Shown piece after piece: positions 6,580 to 8,561 of a DNA stretch of 8,561 bases. Source of the stretch: Cytophagales bacterium (GTDB taxonomy: Bacteria; Bacteroidota; Bacteroidia; Cytophagales; Cyclobacteriaceae); NCBI GenBank assembly GCA_029262935.1, contig JAJCYK010000506.1:1-8561 (forward strand), in the 5' to 3' direction. The translations under genes were made by a program, and so were the position numbers. Below the pieces are notes generated by a model. The model saw only the letters and a list, made by a program, of their open reading frames with translations. It was not told the DNA's origin and made no database searches. The number at the start of each line of letters is the position of its first letter. The first letter of the stretch is position 1.

Positions 6580-7161
6580 TTATATCAAAATAAATTCAAG
6601 CGCCATTTTAAGGCCTTTGGTCATTACACTCTTATTTTTGGCCAGCCTTGCTATGGTGTTCGCTCCATAAAGCTGGCCATGTAGAAATTGCGCGATTTCT
6701 TTGGGCTTGAGATCAGTTCTGAATTCCCCCAGCTCTTGACCTTCTTTTACACACCTTTCTACTACTTTCAATAAGTGAGTCAACTCCTTATCTGCAACTT
6801 TAATAAGCGTATCATTGCTACCCGCACATTCCCCAGCTAACTTTTGGATAAGGCATTGACTTTTATAGTCTCGTTTTTCGGTAAGGTCACCAAACAATTT
6901 AAAGAACTTAACTAATCGCCCTTTAGGGCTAGTAATATTCGGGTCCGTTAATATGTTTGCATAAAATTGTACCGCGTTCTTGCCATATCTATTTAGCACA
7001 GCTACGGCAAATCCTTCTTTGTTTTTAAAGTGGTAGTAAAATGAACTTCTTGGAAAATTGGCAAGTTCTAGAATTTCTTCGGTCCCTGTGTTATAAAAGC
7101 CCTGAGTGCGAAACAGCTCCTCACCAACATTCATGACATTATCCAAACTGTGCCTAATCAT
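6580..7161 (-). CDS. TetR/AcrR-family transcriptional regulator
   Basis: This is a 193-residue ligand-responsive repressor. The N-terminal DNA-binding domain occupies about 1-55, with the helix-turn-helix at about 26-45 (TGTEEILELANFPRSSFYYHF) ending in the family's YYHFKNKEG signature. The rest is a helical ligand-binding and dimerisation domain. Its segment SQCLIQKLAGECAG (101-114) resembles the GCL(I/V)xxLA block of the NemR/AcuR branch, in which the NemR cysteine senses electrophiles. C103 sits in the matching place by eye, and C112 follows. A perfect palindrome begins at the first base of its start codon, strongly suggesting autorepression, and a related site precedes the lipoprotein gene downstream. 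The ligand is unknown. The length is typical and the first ATG is supported by its position against the operator. Confidence 0.93.
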   Translation of the reverse strand: MIRHSLDNVMNVGEELFRTQGFYNTGTEEILELANFPRSSFYYHFKNKEGFAVAVLNRYGKNAVQFYANILTDPNITSPKGRLVKFFKLFGDLTEKRDYKSQCLIQKLAGECAGSNDTLIKVADKELTHLLKVVERCVKEGQELGEFRTDLKPKEIAQFLHGQLYGANTIARLAKNKSVMTKGLKMALEFILI

Positions 7162-7188
7162 ATAATTGTACTAATCAGTACAATTATA
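7161..7188. promoter_or_regulatory. perfect 12-bp inverted repeat, TetR autoregulatory operator
   Basis: TATAATTGTACT (7161-7172) and AGTACAATTATA (7177-7188) are exact reverse complements around the 4-base centre AATC. This 28-bp symmetric site is the strongest palindrome in the window. It begins at the A of the TetR start codon and extends upstream, covering the region where RNA polymerase and ribosomes would load. TetR repressors commonly bind such sites as dimers, or pairs of dimers, in their own promoters. Assignment to this TetR is inferred from position. Confidence 0.75.
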
Positions 7189-7211
7189 ATAACTTCCAAA
7201 ATTGTAGGCAA
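7181..7211 (-). promoter_or_regulatory. candidate promoter of the TetR gene overlapping its operator
   Basis: On the minus strand TTG (7211-7209) is followed after 20 bases by TATAATTG (7188-7181), which matches the Bacteroidota -7 consensus TAnnTTTG at all but one position. The -7 box is the distal part of the operator arm, so a bound repressor would block the promoter directly. The transcript leader would be very short, around 15-20 bases. The upstream box is only a TTG, so confidence is moderate. Confidence 0.4.
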
Positions 7212-7343
7212 GTACTAAGGGGGTTTTCTCACCGACCAATTCAAAACTTTGGGATTTTGCCTATAACATTGTCGATATATTTATAGGAAACTAAGAAATT
7301 AAAACCTACGTTTTCCTTAACCACTAAGTAAGGAGCTGCTAAC

Positions 7344-7423
7344 CCACCTTTTTAGCTTGTTTAGGTGGACATATTTTCATAACTACCGATAAATTTTATA
7401 ATAATTGAAGAACCAAAATTGGT
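7344..7423. repeat. two inverted repeats in the sugar-porter upstream region
   Basis: The 286 bp between the divergent TetR and transporter genes hold, besides the TetR operator, CCACCT (7344-7349) with AGGTGG (7363-7368) around 13 bases, and ACCAA/TTGGT with a 2-base centre (7412-7423), 25 bases before the transporter ATG. Either could be an operator or leader hairpin for the transporter. They differ from the TetR operator. I found no convincing promoter for the transporter. Confidence 0.3.
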
Positions 7424-7447
7424 GGTTGTTATCCTTAGGCCTGATTT

Positions 7448-8561
7448 ATGAAAAAGAATACCCGCTTTACCGTTCTTATCGCCCTTATTGTGGCGCTAGG
7501 AGGATTTCTCATGGGATTCGACGCGTCAGTAATATCCGGAGTTGTGAAATTCATTGAACCTGAATTTAATTTGACAAAAATTGAATTGGGCTGGTCGGTG
7601 GCCTCACTGGCGCTTACAGCTACCCTGGCAATGATGTTAGCTGGTCCGTTGAGCGATAGACTAGGCCGAAAACCCGTGCTAAAATATGCAGCAGTACTAT
7701 TCGCTATTTCGGCCATTGGTTCCGCGTTCGCACCTTCCTTCGTTATTTTGGTTATAGCCCGGATGATTGGAGGTTTTGGCGTAGGGGCGGCACTAATCAT
7801 TGCCCCCATGTATATTGCGGAAATCTCTCCACCTGAGCTCAGAGGGCGCATGGTTTCTTTTAATCAACTTAATATTGTCATTGGAATATCAGTAGCCTTT
7901 TTTACAAATTACCTCATACTTAAACTGGGGCAGTCCGAGGCTGACTGGGCGCTTTCAATGAAATTTGGAGATTGGAATTGGCGTTGGATGCTGGGCCTGG
8001 AGACTCTACCGGCAATCCTTTATTTTTTTAGCCTATTTATTGTGCCGGAAAGCCCTCGTTGGCTGGCTATGAAGGGACGGGAAGAAGAAGCCTTGGCCAT
8101 CATGACCAAAGTAAGTGGAGCAGAACAAGCCCAAAAGGATATAGAAGCGGTACAGAATACCACAACTCAAGAATCAAACAAACAAAAAGCGCCTATTGGT
8201 GAACTCTTTAAACCTGCGATGCGCCTGGTCATTACTATTGGAGTTATAGTGGCGGTGGTCCAACAGATTACCGGTATTAATTCGGTGTTCTTTTACGCTC
8301 CGATAATTTTTGAACAATCCGGTATCGGGACGGATGCTTCATTTGTACAAGCTATTTTCGTGGGTTTGATAAATTTGGCGTTCACTTTACTGGCAATTGC
8401 CCTAATCGATAAGTTAGGTCGAAAACCGTTACTTGGGTTTGGTGTTACTGGTATAGCGATCTGTATGTTTGTTTTGGCCTATGGGTTTAATTCTGCTTCT
8501 TACACGCTTAGTGCGGCATCGCTGGAGAGTTTACCCACAGAAATCGACCGGGATCAGATCA
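7448..8561 (+). CDS. sugar porter family MFS transporter (3' end outside window)
   Basis: The frame is open from the ATG at 7448 to the window edge, giving 371 residues of a protein normally about 450-530 long. It belongs to the sugar porter (SP) branch of the major facilitator superfamily, inner-membrane importers usually driven by proton symport. The signatures appear in order: FDASVISG (24-31) in helix 1, DRLGRK (70-75), RMIGGFGVG (105-113), YIAEISPPELRG (122-133), PESPRWL (200-206), QQITGINSVFFYAP (272-285, helix 7 sugar-binding motif) and DKLGRKPLL (321-329). About nine of twelve helices are present, plus the central cytoplasmic loop (about 207-255). The residues after helix 9 (ASLESLPTEIDRDQI) look like an extended hydrophilic loop. 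The sugar cannot be assigned. It is transcribed divergently from the TetR gene, 286 bp apart. Confidence 0.93.
   Translation, partial: MKKNTRFTVLIALIVALGGFLMGFDASVISGVVKFIEPEFNLTKIELGWSVASLALTATLAMMLAGPLSDRLGRKPVLKYAAVLFAISAIGSAFAPSFVILVIARMIGGFGVGAALIIAPMYIAEISPPELRGRMVSFNQLNIVIGISVAFFTNYLILKLGQSEADWALSMKFGDWNWRWMLGLETLPAILYFFSLFIVPESPRWLAMKGREEEALAIMTKVSGAEQAQKDIEAVQNTTTQESNKQKAPIGELFKPAMRLVITIGVIVAVVQQITGINSVFFYAPIIFEQSGIGTDASFVQAIFVGLINLAFTLLAIALIDKLGRKPLLGFGVTGIAICMFVLAYGFNSASYTLSAASLESLPTEIDRDQI

Noticed and set aside
7201..7447. Promoter for the sugar porter around TTTG (7248-7251) and TAACATTG (7264-7271)
   Set aside because: The -7-like box is good but the spacer is only 12 bases, far too short for the Bacteroidota primary sigma factor.
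7435..7851. 138-codon open frame on the minus strand
   Set aside because: It lies antisense to the transporter, whose forward frame carries all sugar-porter motifs; its low-complexity Ala/Ile/Thr composition is typical of a shadow frame.

Overview
The window reads as a chromosomal segment of a Bacteroidota bacterium, most likely a marine or polysaccharide-using member of the Flavobacteriia or Cytophagia. The evidence is AT-leaning DNA, few Shine-Dalgarno sequences, Bacteroidota-style promoter boxes (TTTG with TAnnTTTG-like -7 elements), a LytS-type kinase paired with a LytTR regulator, a lipoprotein S1 sulfatase and a Tat-exported Rossmann enzyme. No gene here fixes the genus, and no rRNA, tRNA, CRISPR array or mobile element was seen.

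Layout from left to right: (1) 72-1676 (+), a lipid-anchored formylglycine sulfatase. (2) 3562-1797 (-), a two-gene operon, sensor kinase then LytTR response regulator, joined by a 4-bp ATGA overlap. It points towards the sulfatase and is separated from it by 120 bp holding an imperfect inverted repeat. (3) 3563-3749, a divergent intergenic region with two identical 9-bp direct repeats separated by exactly 12 bp, next to a promoter-like sequence for the kinase operon; this is the geometry LytTR proteins use. (4) 3750-4871 (+), a Tat-exported NAD-binding epimerase/dehydratase-like protein, followed by a weak terminator candidate. (5) 5097-5465 (+), a small four-helix membrane protein of unknown role. 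(6) 7161-5641 (-), a TetR-family repressor followed by an uncharacterised lipoprotein. A perfect 12-bp inverted repeat starts at the repressor's own start codon, and a related, weaker palindrome lies between the repressor and the lipoprotein gene. (7) 7448 to the window edge (+), a sugar-porter MFS transporter cut off after about nine of twelve helices.

As a system, the sulfatase (desulfation of a sulfated glycan), the exported oxidoreductase and the sugar porter could serve carbohydrate use. No SusC/SusD pair or glycoside hydrolase is present, so this is not a recognisable polysaccharide utilisation locus. The best-supported new information is regulatory: a likely self-regulating LytTR circuit and a TetR regulon with two matching operators covering an unknown lipoprotein. 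I see no defence system, secretion system or clearly novel multi-gene machine.
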